Part shown: positions 32,701 through 42,129 of the stretch, in pieces
Position numbering within the stretch: the stretch's first letter is position 1
Layout: each line of letters begins with the position of its first letter
From: Branchiostoma lanceolatum
Lineage: Eukaryota > Chordata > Leptocardii > Amphioxiformes > Branchiostomatidae
Length of the DNA: 64,000 nucleotides
Reading direction: 5' to 3'
NCBI RefSeq assembly: GCF_035083965.1
Contig: NC_089724.1
Span: forward strand, 30,464,435-30,528,434
Translations under genes and position numbers: made by a program
The notes under the pieces: model-generated
Told to the model about the DNA's origin: nothing
Databases searched by the model: none
Seen by the model: the letters and a program-made list of their open reading frames with translations, nothing else

Positions 32701-35700
32701 ATATTGCCTGTGCAACCTACCTTGCACGTAAGCCTCTATCTGCCTGTGCAACCTATAGCTACTTCCCCCATTGCCTCTATCTGCCTGTGCAACCTACCTT
32801 GCACATAGCCTCTATCTGCCTGTGCAACCTACCTCGCACATAGCCTCTATCTGCCTGTGCAACCTACCTTGCACATAGCCTCTATCTGCCTGTGCAACCT
32901 ACCTCGCACATAGCCTCTATCTGCCTGTGCAACCTACCTTGCACATAGCCTCTATCTGCCTGTGCAACCTACCTCGCACATAGCCTCTATCTGCCTGTGC
33001 AACCTACCTCGTACATAGCCTCTATCTGCCTGTGCAACCTACCTTGCACATAGCCTCTATTTGCCTGTGCAACCTACCTCGCACATAGCCTCTATCTGCC
33101 TGTGCAACCTACCTCGCACATAGCCTCTATCTGCCTGTGCAACCTACCTTGCACATAGCCTCTATCTATCGGCCTTCGGCCAGGACTAAACAAGTACATA
33201 CATCACTCCATATTGCCCTATCCAACATCATTTGTCCTGTGTTCATAATCAATCCCAGTGTCTCTAACTTAACTGTTGGTGAAAGTCACACCTTGCACAT
33301 AGCCTCTATCTGCCTGTGCAACCTACCTTCCCCATGGCCTCTATCTGCCTGTGTAACCTACCTTCCCCATGGCCTCTATCTGCCTGCTGAGCTGGAAGAT
33401 GTCTGCCTTGCTGAAGCAGACGATGGCATCTCCAGGTCTCAGGTTGTTCAAGGAACCCAGCGGCTCCTTCAGGTAAGTCAACCCTGTCAATCTTTTGTAC
33501 CTTCTCACCTGGAAGACAGAAAGAAATATTACACAGGCCTCCTGTAAGACCAGCAATTAGATCTCTAGAAGGAGGCTATGGTTTTGGTTTGTTACTTTGT
33601 TTGTGTTTCTGGTCACCAGTTTAACCCAAGTAAAAACCTGACAGTCTTAGCCTGTATTTGGGTCGACTGCTGGTAATTACGGGACACAAAAGTATTAACT
33701 TGCAAAATTTTATACAGACATCCTGTTTTCCACATTACCTGTTAACAGATTAAGGCTTTGAAACGTTGATGTAAGAATGTGTAGTAAAACATTGTACTTA
33801 ATTTTCTTGATATATTTGTGCTTTTACAAATACAAATTTGTATAACCGGTATTTGGTGGATCACTTCAACTAAAAGATGAGATTTCTATTTATTTTTTTA
33901 TTCATTTATTTAGATTTACCACATTTGTGGAACGACTGACATAACAGGTGACTATCACCTTTTCAAGATGTCAACCCGGACCAGACTGTAAGGTTTGGAC
34001 CATCGCACACCGGGGCATGCCCCTACTCTTTTACGAAAGGTGTGGTGGGTTCTTTAACGTACGCGGAGTGTGGCTCTCCCCTAACACGGGATCTCCATTT
34101 AACGTCCTATCTGAGGGACGTCCCTAACCGAAGCTAGATACTCATTTACACCTGAGTGAAGTGAGGAAATTTGTGTTAAGTGCCTTTCCAAAGGGCGCAA
34201 CGTCCGGGCGCAATTGTCCAGACATATCTGGGGGTAAGCCGGGTTCGAACTTGGGTTCCCTTGTTTGACGGCCGAATGTTCTAGTCGTTACGCCACATGA
34301 CACCACTAGAATCCCTACCTACATAATTTTGTACCGATCCTAATTTTTTTCAAAACCGTAATCTGAAATGTTCTAAGGCCTTCACACATTACCTCCACCT
34401 CCTCCCCTGTAGACAACATGAGCTCCGTGACCAGATCTATCGCAGCCGGCTCCCCGCACAGGTGGATCTCCTCCGCACACAGACCCAGCAGGGCCCGCGT
34501 CCACGCCCAGCCTCGCTGGGGGTCCCGGATCATCTGGATCTCATCTACTACGGCCACCTCATCTGGAAGGACAATGACAATCAAGTTCATTGCATGATGT
34601 TGCCCAACCAGGGCTAAATGCATTAAATTAGATACCTTAGGGTTTAAATCTTAATAAAATAGCTATACCATGGGTACGCCAAAAATAGTTACTCAAGAAA
34701 CTGGATAAAATTTTGAAACAGTCAGACGTTTCAGACAGCATCCACTGTCTTTCGTCACTGACTAAGGATAGGACTGGAGAACCATACCATGTTTAGGCCA
34801 CATCAATTTAATTTGTTGGTTCTCAGAATCACCTATTTTTCCCAGATTTAAAAAAAAAATCATCACACCCCCCCATTCAGAAACTTTTTACCCAGTACTT
34901 TTTCCTGGATAGCAAAATGGCCTAACTGCCTTTAGAAGCACCTTACAACATGGGTACATTTCTCATTGCAGTAATTTTTTTCATGGGGTAGATTTTTAGG
35001 TGAAAAATATACTCGAGTCTCTGGTGATTTTTTGAATTCCATGACCTTCTGGTGATCGACAAATATGGTCGAATACCATCAACTGTGTGACAGTTAAGTT
35101 TCCTTACATGGCTGGTGGATGTTAGTCATCTCCACAGTACAGGACACGTGACCGGATGGCTGTCCGTCTTCCCGCGCATACATTCTCTCTTCCCCTGTCA
35201 CCAGGTCACAAGGGACTCCCTGTGCAAGTCAGTCAACAAACATTGTATGTCTTCACATCAGTTACAAGCTGGCATGTTCTACATAGTTTTCCTACATGTA
35301 GGTACACAACCCTTTTTTTGCCTGGGTGCCATGCTATATCTACCGGAGCTCCTACACTTGCTACCCTTTTACTAGGGTAGCGAGTGTAGGAGCCCCGGTA
35401 GAAATAGGATGGCACCCAGGCTACCCTTTTTCACCGCAATGATAACAAAAGAATGTTGTGTACATAGAAAAAATATGTTGAATTGCTTTGTCAAACTGAT
35501 TAAACTACAGCTATATACATTTCAATTGCCTTTCATTGTAATGTATTGCGTCTGCTAGTTGATTTAGCAATAAAAGTATTGAATGTTAAGTCCAAGAGGT
35601 CTTGTGCAACTAGAGAACAGAATATTTTCAAAAAGAATTGATATTGAATGAACAACAATTTGTTTACTATGCTGCAAGTCATCTGCTTGAATACATTCCT

Positions 35701-38700
35701 TCGCATTAAAAAAATTTCAGAATATCTTTCAACACATGCAGCAGACTACAGTGTAAATGTGGAAGCACGTATCGAAAGCCCCTACCCTTTCATTTGTTTT
35801 TTGGTGAACCTCATTGGCCAGCAGTTTGAGTGGTCCACAGTAGATGCCAGACTTGGCCTGCGAGAGCCTGTCCAGGGCGTGGTACGTCTTCCCACTGTTA
35901 GTAGGACCCGCGTGGAACACAATCTTCCTGTGTATGGCACGGGCCTCGGGGTACCTGCAGTAATAGGACACATGTTTTGACCACAAAAAATATGCAGGGC
36001 CTCACTAAAAAGTAGTGCTAGCCACTGAGGAACCTACCCTCAGCTGGTAAAAAAACAGAAATAAACAAATAAGGGAATATTCTTTCAAACTGAAAGTGAG
36101 ATAATGCGGCATAATGGTTACACCAGGGGTCAAAATCCAATGTTGTGCCCTTGTAAAAAGGCACAAAACACGAATTTCCTCACTTCACTCAGGTGAAAAT
36201 GAGTACCCATCTTTTTGTTAGGGACCTCCCTCGGATAGGTACTAAGTACTGTTAGAAAAGAATCATACCTCCAGCATGTTAATGAACCAACCAAAAATAA
36301 TCAAAAACAGCTTGACGGACCTTCCCAGTGTGAGTGGATCAAAATAAACCTTACACTACAGTTTACAGACTACAGGCCACACAATCTTCCCAAAGGTGAA
36401 GGCGGTAGGCTCAACAGAAAGAAGAAGAAGAACTGATTTCAGCCAAAGATATAATACTGGGTAATGCAAGGTGACTAGTCTACTTGCAGGATTAGCTGAA
36501 TGGCAGTAAATAATCATCTGCACATTTCAAGGTGAATTATGAAAAAGACAATTCTCTTGAGAAGGAAAGAAGTACATTATGAGTATAAAATCATAAGTTA
36601 GTGCATGTCTTTATTCAAATAACAATTAAACAACAGTTAATAAGTAAAGCTCGCACTTGAGAGATTTCTAACAGAAAAGTGAAGGTTTCCAGCCAGGCTT
36701 TTAGCTAGGCATGTGTCCATACATCTTTTGGAAGCATGATACTAAAATAACAGTGTTACTGTTGAGTTTTTAGTACGACCAGACACTGGGACAGCATGAA
36801 AACTGATTGACATGCAAGACTGGGAGAGGGAACCAGCAGTTTTTAGTGCTTAAAATGGTCCCCCATTTTTGGACCCCTTGTCTATAAATCCTAGCTAAAA
36901 GCCTGTTTCCAGCAGAGGGTTTGCTTCTGATTGCATGTTTTCTGTTAAACAACATTTTCAACAGTTTGATCGTAAACCGGTAACCTTGCATAAGGTGTTA
37001 CGTGACTGACCAGCTGGCGGGGTCCCTGGAGTCGCTGATCTTGCGGAGGTCGTCCATACAGTCCAGCATGGGGAAGATCTGTTTACAGTGCTGCATGAAG
37101 TACGGAAAGATGTCATCCACATGGCCTGGGCATGGAGAGAGGAAGTAGGGATGTTAAAGGCAACCAAAGCAATATTTGGGCCAAAAAATGGAAATAAAAA
37201 TAATGCTGAAATCTTTATGGTAGTGACATTTACTAACATTGCACATTTGGGTGATACCTTCATACTTTTAGGATTTTAAAACCGCCCAAAATCGTGCCGT
37301 ATGATGATCCCCTTACACAATGTTGTATTCTTTTTACCTGTATACATGTATGTCATAACCACCCGACAAAACACACATTTCAATGTCAAATGTACCAGAA
37401 GTTGAGAAATCAATTCCAACATCCGAATGCAGTTTGCTTTGGTCAGAGACATCCTCTCAGCTGGAGGCCCCGTGTTTCAAGAGAGCCACACATGTTAAAG
37501 TTAGACCCCACCACAATTGAAAAGAGTAGGGTCTATCCCGGTGTGAGTGGATCAAACCTTACAGTCTGGTCTTACACAGCTTGTACCTATTGTACAAAAA
37601 TGGTGCGATACATCTAAAGGTGGCTTACCGTTTATGCCAAACAAACAAACAAACAAACAAACAAACAAACAAACAAACACAAGCCTACCTGACCCTCGTA
37701 GGATATCGGACAGCATGATGTGAACCTCAGGCGGAAGGACGTCAGACTCAACAATCCATTTTCTGAAGCTCAAGAAACCTTGGTGAAACAAGTGATCTGC
37801 GGGGTGGGACAAACAGGGCAGCACCTTATTACTAGTAATTATTTAGACAGGTTTATGGAAAAAGCTGGGCTGTCAGGCCGGGGATTGCTATTGGCCCAGT
37901 TTTTTCTGCATCGAATGCTGCGCTATCACTCTCATAAAATGCGCTACATATTCAATTGAAACACTGAAATCGAAATCCAACCAAACAAATCATTAGTTAC
38001 TTTTTCACTCTTTTGTATCCATAGTCAACTTGTTTTGATGTGTCCGATATCAGTCCGAAAAACGGCAGCGGGCACTTGACGAAAATAACACTATTAATTT
38101 AACTGTCTAAGAGCTTTTGTACTTATATTCCAGGTGGTACTTTTATAAGATTGTGAAGATTTGTCTGGGGGTACTTTTACTGCAGGGGGTTCTTTTATTT
38201 GAGAGGTGATAGAACTGTACTCTCTGCAGTTTGATTAGTTGGTGAAAAATAAACTTTCAGGAGCTATATATATATATATAATGATTGTACTCACTGTCCA
38301 GCCCATTTTCTGCTCCTAGAGTCTGAATTTCTTTCCTCTTGTAAAACCTGTTCAGTGCCTTTAACACTTCACCTGAAAGAGAAGAACCTGTAAATCTTGA
38401 AATGCTCACACTCCAAAAAAATTAATCAGATTAAACGTTGAATCCAATTAAAATGACTGGAATCAAATCAATTTTTTGCCAATCGGATTGTGTGCTGTCA
38501 GTTTAAGGACTGTGCAAAGCTTACTGGGGGGAGGGCTGGTGCACTGGATCCGGATGGGAGGGCCATTGAAAAAAAGAAATTTGCCCTGGGGGGAGGGTCT
38601 GTACATGAGAACAGGATTAGCCCATTTCTGAAATAATTTGATGACTCGGCTTCCAGTTTCAGAGTCGCTTGTTATGGGTAAATCCGGTAAATGTCACCGG

Positions 38701-39660
38701 AAAGCAACATCATTATCATACTGGAACCAGTGTACCGAGGGAGTTCAGCTGTAACAGTGGGGATCAACCTCCACTAACTGACCAGTCTAACTGGTCCGGA
38801 CCATTTAGCCTAGTGGTTAGCGCGTTGATTTCCCAAGCCGTGCGGATCGGGATAGGCGGGGGTTCTAATCCCGGGAGCGGCGTACTCGCCCCTTTGGGTT
38901 TTTACACAGCTCTGAACTTTCGATTTAACACTGACATTCTACTAAAACCAGGTCAGGGGCGCACCCGGGGGAGCCATACTCTCAAATTTCAAACAATCAA
39001 CGCTAGAACAAATTTTGCCCCTTGCAGTGTTCTATGGGGGAACACCATGATGATGATGATGATTTAGCTCTGAACTTTATTTCTCCATGGGTTCCGCACT
39101 GGGAGCCCAGTAAGGAACCTGTCTTTTCGTACCTTTGCATTAGGTTTATCCTGTCAATAGGGCCCAAACAATTCTTACTGACAGGAAAATCCCATTCATG
39201 ATCACGGTTCTGACTACCCATGTGCATAGCAGTGTCAAAGGTAAAGGCCCCCCGAGACGTAAACAAAACCCGTCGGGGCGTTGTTATGCAAATCTAGACA
39301 ATGTCGAGACGGGAACAGTTTACCAGCCAGGGGACTTCACCTTTGACAGTTTGCACAAAAATTTTGTCGCAACCGTGTGCCCCCACTGTTACACGTGGAT
39401 GGGCTTAAACTGTGTTCCTACTTACTTTTCTCCAGCGGCTCTCCCGTCAGCTCAAAGCCTACATTGATGTCGTCAGCGTTGTTAACGGTCTTGATCGGTA
39501 CCGGGATGAACAGTGTTGTATCGTAGTCTGATGCACTTGACTTTGTCCGTGAGAGTTGTTGTGTCCAAGTCTGTGCGGCGACTAGAGGTCGGAGCCGTGT
39601 TCTCATGTAGCAGGAACCACCCACACGAATGGCCGCCCTACTCACCCGTACAAAACTCAT
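26701..39660 (-). CDS. SUPV3L1: ATP-dependent RNA helicase SUPV3L1/SUV3, mitochondrial (complete, 14 coding exons)
   Basis: Minus-strand exons: 39660-39426, 38372-38295, 37796-37689, 37125-37011, 35954-35786, 35219-35108, 34562-34393, 33508-33362, 32634-32507, 32039-31820, 31117-31037, 29704-29528, 28050-27902 and 27187-26701. All junctions are GT-AG with matching phases, giving about 791 aa (human 786). The N-terminus [20 protein letters not shown] is Arg-rich without acidic residues, as in a mitochondrial presequence. Helicase motifs are Walker [12 protein letters not shown] (Lys201), DEIQ motif II (279-282), [16 protein letters not shown], motif [13 protein letters not shown], and motif [12 protein letters not shown] (454-463). 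The C-terminal domain has [33 protein letters not shown] and [11 protein letters not shown], then a Lys/Arg-rich tail. SUV3 unwinds RNA with PNPase in the mitochondrial degradosome. No disabled residue is seen. Exon 8 is followed by a minisatellite built from its own end. Confidence 0.95.
28150..28410 (+). mobile_element. tRNA-derived SINE (intron 12 of SUPV3L1)
   Basis: The head GGGTCGTGTGGCGCAACGGC followed by AGAGC is an A-box-like tRNA start, and GTCCCGAGTTCGAACCCTG is a B-box/T-arm. The anticodon loop position reads CTCAGAA, so the source may be a Leu(CAG)-like tRNA. The body has TGGGAAAGGCACTTTACACG, CCTCACTCCACCCAGGTGTA and CCTGACTTTGGTTGGGGA, then AATGGCAGCCACCCAGACCC. The GAAAGGCAC...CACTC-CAGGTGTA core is shared with the SINE at 33890-34315, while the 3' part differs. 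It is antisense to SUPV3L1. Confidence 0.75.
29999..30080. mobile_element. TAGCC-type palindromic MITE, 82 bp, with 9-bp target duplication
   Basis: The ends TAGCCTGGGTGCCATCCTA and TAGGATGGCACCCAGGCTA are perfect inverted repeats. Flanks TAGGAAAGC (29990-29998) and TAGGAAAGC (30081-30089) are identical. The interior GGGTAGCGACTGTCGGAGCC and CCGGTAGAAA is shared with the copy at 35318-35423. It lies in SUPV3L1 intron 11. Confidence 0.88.
30211..30705. mobile_element. hAT-like element, about 495 bp
   Basis: The ends CAGGGTGCGAAATACTT and AAGTATTTGGCACCCCG are inverted repeats. Near both ends the sequence is rich in GGTTGCAC/GTGCAACC-type words (AGGTTGCACATCC; GCAACGTGCAACC). No clean target duplication or transposase frame is seen. 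The CAGGG...GAAATAC terminus resembles that of 15807-16271, suggesting related families. Confidence 0.6.
32240..32446. mobile_element. Palindromic MITE, about 207 bp
   Basis: CATTCTCCTTACAGAGCCTC, CGCAGCCTCAACAATATACC and TTGGGAGGC on the left have inverted partners on the right: GCCTCCCCAAGGTATATTG, GTAGGCTGCAGACGAGGCTC and TGTGTTGGAGAATG. The arms are about 65 bp, with a second inner pair GGGCTGAGGTTTC and GAAACCTCAGCCC. No target duplication is certain. It lies in SUPV3L1 intron 9. Confidence 0.75.
32700..33380 (-). repeat. 35-bp minisatellite made of SUPV3L1 exon 8 end plus splice donor
   Basis: The plus-strand unit is GCCTCTATCTGCCTGTGCAA followed by CCTACCTYGCACATA (35 bp). About 13 copies run from about 32705 to 33166. 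A non-repeat insert of about 130 bp follows, then two copies closest to the exon whose unit ends TTCCCCATG. On the coding strand each unit contains CAGGCAGATAGAGGC, the last codons of exon 8, and AAG|GTAGGT or GAG|GTAGGT, its donor. Units with T or C at the Y position alternate over several copies (T,C,T,C,T,C), which suggests amplification of 70-bp dimers. The true donor is taken as the first one (33361-33360), because reading on gives GYTGR and a stop. Confidence 0.9.
33890..34315 (-). mobile_element. tRNA-derived SINE, near full length
   Basis: On the minus strand it starts GGTGTCATGTGGCGTAACGA (A-box region), followed by CAAGTTCGAACCCGGCTT (B box). The body is GCGCCCTTTGGAAAGGCACT, CCTCACTTCACTCAGGTGTA, GCTTCGGTTAGGGACGTCCC, GATAGGACGTTAAATGGAGA, GTTAAAGAACCCACCAC and CTTACAGTCTGGTCCGGGTT, ending in an ATAAATGAATAAAAAA-like tail. 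Partial copies of the same body lie at 3242, 9768, 36110 and 37467. Lancelet genomes are known to carry tRNA-derived SINEs of the DeuSINE type; whether this is that family was not checked. Confidence 0.8.
34793..34860 (+). mobile_element. Solo end of a Harbinger-type MITE
   Basis: TTA followed by GGCCACATCAATTTAATTTG and TTGGTT closely matches the left terminus of the complete element at 46073-46289 (GGCCACACCAATTTAATGTC TTGGTT). I could not find the matching right end, so only the left part is claimed. It is in SUPV3L1 intron 6. Confidence 0.5.
35318..35423. mobile_element. TAGCC-type palindromic MITE, 106 bp
   Basis: The ends TTGCCTGGGTGCCATGCTAT and ATAGGATGGCACCCAGGCTA are inverted, as are the inner TCTACCGGAGCTCCTACAC and GTGTAGGAGCCCCGGTAGA. 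Flanks CCCTTTTT (35310-35317) and CCCTTTTT (35424-35431) are identical; a 9-bp reading (ACCCTTTTT) is possible by shifting one base. It lies in SUPV3L1 intron 5 and is the same family as 29999-30080. Confidence 0.82.
36105..36400 (+). mobile_element. Decayed tRNA-SINE copy
   Basis: GCGGCATAATGGTTACACCA is a damaged A-box head. The body has GTTGTGCCCTTGTAAAAAGG, CCTCACTTCACTCAGGTGAA, GTTAGGGACCTCCCTCGGAT and CCTTCCCAGTGTGAGTGGAT, matching the SINE at 33890-34315 in opposite orientation. It lies in SUPV3L1 intron 4. Confidence 0.65.
37467..37578 (+). mobile_element. SINE 3' body fragment
   Basis: CCCCGTGTTTCAAGAGAGCC, ATGTTAAAGTTAGACCCCAC, GAAAAGAGTAGGGTCTATCC and CGGTGTGAGTGGATC then AAACCTTACAGTCTGGTCTT match the 3' half of the SINE body. 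It is in SUPV3L1 intron 3. Confidence 0.6.
37636..37679. repeat. (CAAA)n microsatellite
   Basis: About ten uninterrupted CAAA repeats close to the SUPV3L1 exon 3 donor (37689). A related (GTTT)n run is at about 6905-6923. Confidence 0.95.
38803..39066 (+). mobile_element. tRNA-derived SINE with (ATG)n tail
   Basis: TTTAGCCTAGTGGTTAGCGC is a good A box and GCGGGGGTTCTAATCCCGGG a near-B box with T-arm pairing. The body continues through CGGCGTACTCGCCCCTTTGG and GCGCACCCGGGGGAGCC to GTTCTATGGGGGAACACC, then ends in (ATG)n at 39047-39063. The body is unlike that of the 33890 SINE, so it is a separate family. It lies in SUPV3L1 intron 1. Confidence 0.7.
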
Positions 39661-40618
39661 GTTGTCTCAAAACTACAGGGAGGACACCACAAGAAATGTT
39701 GTTAATGCCGCATCCAGGAACTGTGTTTTTATGACCCGTTTCGCAAGTTTAAATGGTGAAAGTTGTCAACATGATGTTTTTTGCGACAAGACGTCCACCA
39801 TGCTGGAATGATGCATGATGGGAAACAGGCTATACTACTTTGATACGGGGGTGTCAAGCGTTGTGTACTCGGGACAGGATGTGCTTACCCGGCGTAACTA
39901 TAACGTTGTAACAAGGAGTTTGGAATCTTAGCTCCTATCTTAGAATTTATGAACTCAGAGCCAAACCAGTCCGATTGAAATACTGTCTGTGAGTCGCGTA
40001 TTTATTAAGGTCTCATTCCTGTATTATATCGGTCGGAAATACCCTTTTAGCTAGCCCAGCTGACCTCAAGCGCCAAACTGATGAAAGCTTGTTTGTAACT
40101 GAAGAAATTAGCAGGCAAAGTTCGGCAGCCGCGCGCGAGGTCGGAGGTACACAGCCAGGGCATCGTGTGTGATGCGGTCATGCGCTTGCAGCTGGAAAGT
40201 GGCTTTTTGGGGGTGTAGCCAAGTGCAGTTTGTAATTGCTATAAAAAGATATTGTGTGTAGTGACAATGTTTTCAATTTTTTTTACATAATCCAGGAAAC
40301 ATAAACTGTTCTCAACATGGAATGAAAAACATTGGCACATTTTCTATATCTTCATTACGAACGCGCCCATGTAAAACACGTATTATAACATGTAATCCTA
40401 TGGGGCGAAAAAACTCATGAATAAGATATAATTAGAAATGAAAAATATTCATAAAAAATCAACGATATTAACGCTGGAGCAAAAATGTTAAAAGGATAAA
40501 CAATCGGGCGCCACACCGCATTATCTGAATGCAAGTTGCGCTGTGTAGCCAATCCCGTTGCCATGGCAACAGACTAGTCTACATTTTTGAAGGGTGTTTT
40601 GATGTTATTTTCATTGTA
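39661..40618. promoter_or_regulatory. SUPV3L1 upstream region (presumed promoter side)
   Basis: The sequence upstream of the SUPV3L1 start codon (39660 on the minus strand). No TATA box is obvious at a fixed distance. The first 250 bp contain several GC-containing words but no certain motif. No divergent gene was recognised on the plus strand. The transcription start cannot be placed from sequence alone. Confidence 0.35.
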
Positions 40619-41031
40619 CAGACGAAGCCACTTAATTGCACCTCGGATAAACGCACAGTCCATTTAATTGCACCGAATCCCCAAATCCGAAACCGGTTCC
40701 CATTCACTGCATTGTTAGTTACTCCGCATATCTGCACCGCACATTGTCACCAATGCCGGATAACTGCACCAAAATTTCTTTAAAATCCTCGACAAGTTAA
40801 CTAAAAAGGTGCTCTAAAATCGGCAAACGTCGTACAAATGAGCCGATACCTACCGCCAATATGTCTAAAACTGTTTAAGTAACAAAAGAAGGCGGTCTCC
40901 ATTGACAGTTATGTTGATAGGAATCATATGGGATGTCCCGGGCGGGTCGGTATTAAGACACGCACGCCTACCCAAGGCGGCATTACGCGTTGGCAGACAG
41001 CATGCTGTACTCAATAAAGATTGGTCACTAC

Positions 41032-41501
41032 TAGGGGTGGGTACCGGTACCGTGTACCGGTACAAAACCGGTATTTCTTAATGGACCGGTCTAAAAAAAA
41101 ACAGTCCGTAAAAAATCAGTGGACCGGCCTATGGACCGATTAGAAAATTCATAGTACCAGGCTACCAGCAGGCGGCCACATAACTGGTCTAAGAAAATAC
41201 AAAATAGCAGATTTAACGAGTCGTTTTCGAAGACGTTAGCTGTGAATCATATCTAGAAACTCTTAAAGGATGAGCAAACAGACGGCGAGGAGAGTATAGT
41301 TATAATTTTGAGACAAAGTGCAAACCTAAGAAATTATATCGTTCCAGACATGACGTTTGGAGACTTTTACGTGTGTCTCGCTCTCCAAAATATGATGTAC
41401 TGCGACACTACAATAATCAGGTACAGGTACAGGTTCGGACCTGGACCTGACCCTCTGGACCTGGACCTGGACTGACTTTTATGTACCGGTACCCACTCCT
41501 A
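41032..41501. mobile_element. hAT non-autonomous element, 470 bp, perfect 8-bp target duplication
   Basis: The ends TAGGGGTGGGTACCGGTAC and GTACCGGTACCCACTCCTA are inverted repeats with one mismatch. Both flanks read GTCACTAC (41024-41031 and 41502-41509). An 8-bp duplication with a (C/T)AGGGGTGGG terminus is diagnostic of hAT elements. The interior has repeated ACCGG and GGACCTGGACCTG words and no transposase. It is nested in the Tigger-like element. Confidence 0.9.
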
Positions 41502-41513
41502 GTCACTACCTGT

Positions 41514-41580
41514 ATACTGTCTAATTACTGTGAATGCATTCACGTTCGCGGGAATTTGATTTCGCGTCGCGGCATCGCTA
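41514..41580 (+). mobile_element. ACTGTAAATGC-type MITE fragment
   Basis: TACTGTGAATGCATTCACGT, TCGCGGGAATTTGATTTCGC matches the left end of the 8708 family in a less decayed state. It is inside the Tigger-like element, right of the hAT insertion. Confidence 0.45.
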
Positions 41581-42129
41581 TTGTCACATACTGCTGCAAT
41601 AATAAAAGACCGGCGTCTTTACGTCACATACAGTCGGAAACCAAACAGCGACTCGGCAATGGCTATAGACGCGTAGGTGGACATAGCAGTCGCTTTTGAT
41701 GGTGCGGTGCTGACGTGCTGACAGAGCTGAATCCGCGTCGTAGAAACTTCCTGCATTCGCCGGAACGAGGTGTACGCGGGTTCGGCTCTGCTATAAGGAG
41801 AATGATCTGTCACTGATCAAACTGGAAGTATGAACTCAATATTTTGCTGGTTCTATGAGGTATGGTAGCGCAAGAACTGTTACATTAGCTACTAAGGTCA
41901 AGTAAGTCTCGACTCTGGGGCGTTATCCAGTCTGTGAAGAGAAAAAATATGGTGGTGCGGTCCAGCAGGGAATTTCGCATAATTGTACCAGCCGGATAAT
42001 TGCACCAAAACCGCTGACAAATGGGTGGTGCAGTTAAGCGGATTCTACTGTATCATACTTTGCTGGAAATAGAAGTCATTTGAAAGAAGATTAAAGTCTC
42101 AGATCGTAACTAGAATTAAGCATTTGTGC

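Larger units (their letters stand above)
40619..42050. mobile_element. Tigger/pogo-like non-autonomous DNA transposon, interrupted
   Basis: The left end CAGACGAAGCCACTTAATTG followed by CACC, and the right end GGTGCAGTTAAGCGGATTCT followed by ACTG, are imperfect inverted repeats bordered by TA on both sides (40617-40618 and 42051-42052). Subterminal CCGGATAACTGCACCAAAA and CCGGATAATTGCACCAAAA-type words recur on both sides. A CAGT...ACTG terminus with a TA site is typical of the pogo/Tigger branch of Tc1/mariner. No intact transposase is seen. A hAT element (41032-41501) sits inside it, so without it the element would be about 950 bp. Confidence 0.7.

Noticed and set aside
32700-33380. Minisatellite read as a tandem-repeat protein domain
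   Set aside because: The 35-bp unit is not a multiple of three and the coding-strand frame stops within the first repeat.
38803-38885. Functional tRNA gene
   Set aside because: The tRNA-like head is followed directly by a SINE-like body and an (ATG)n tail, so it is a SINE head.
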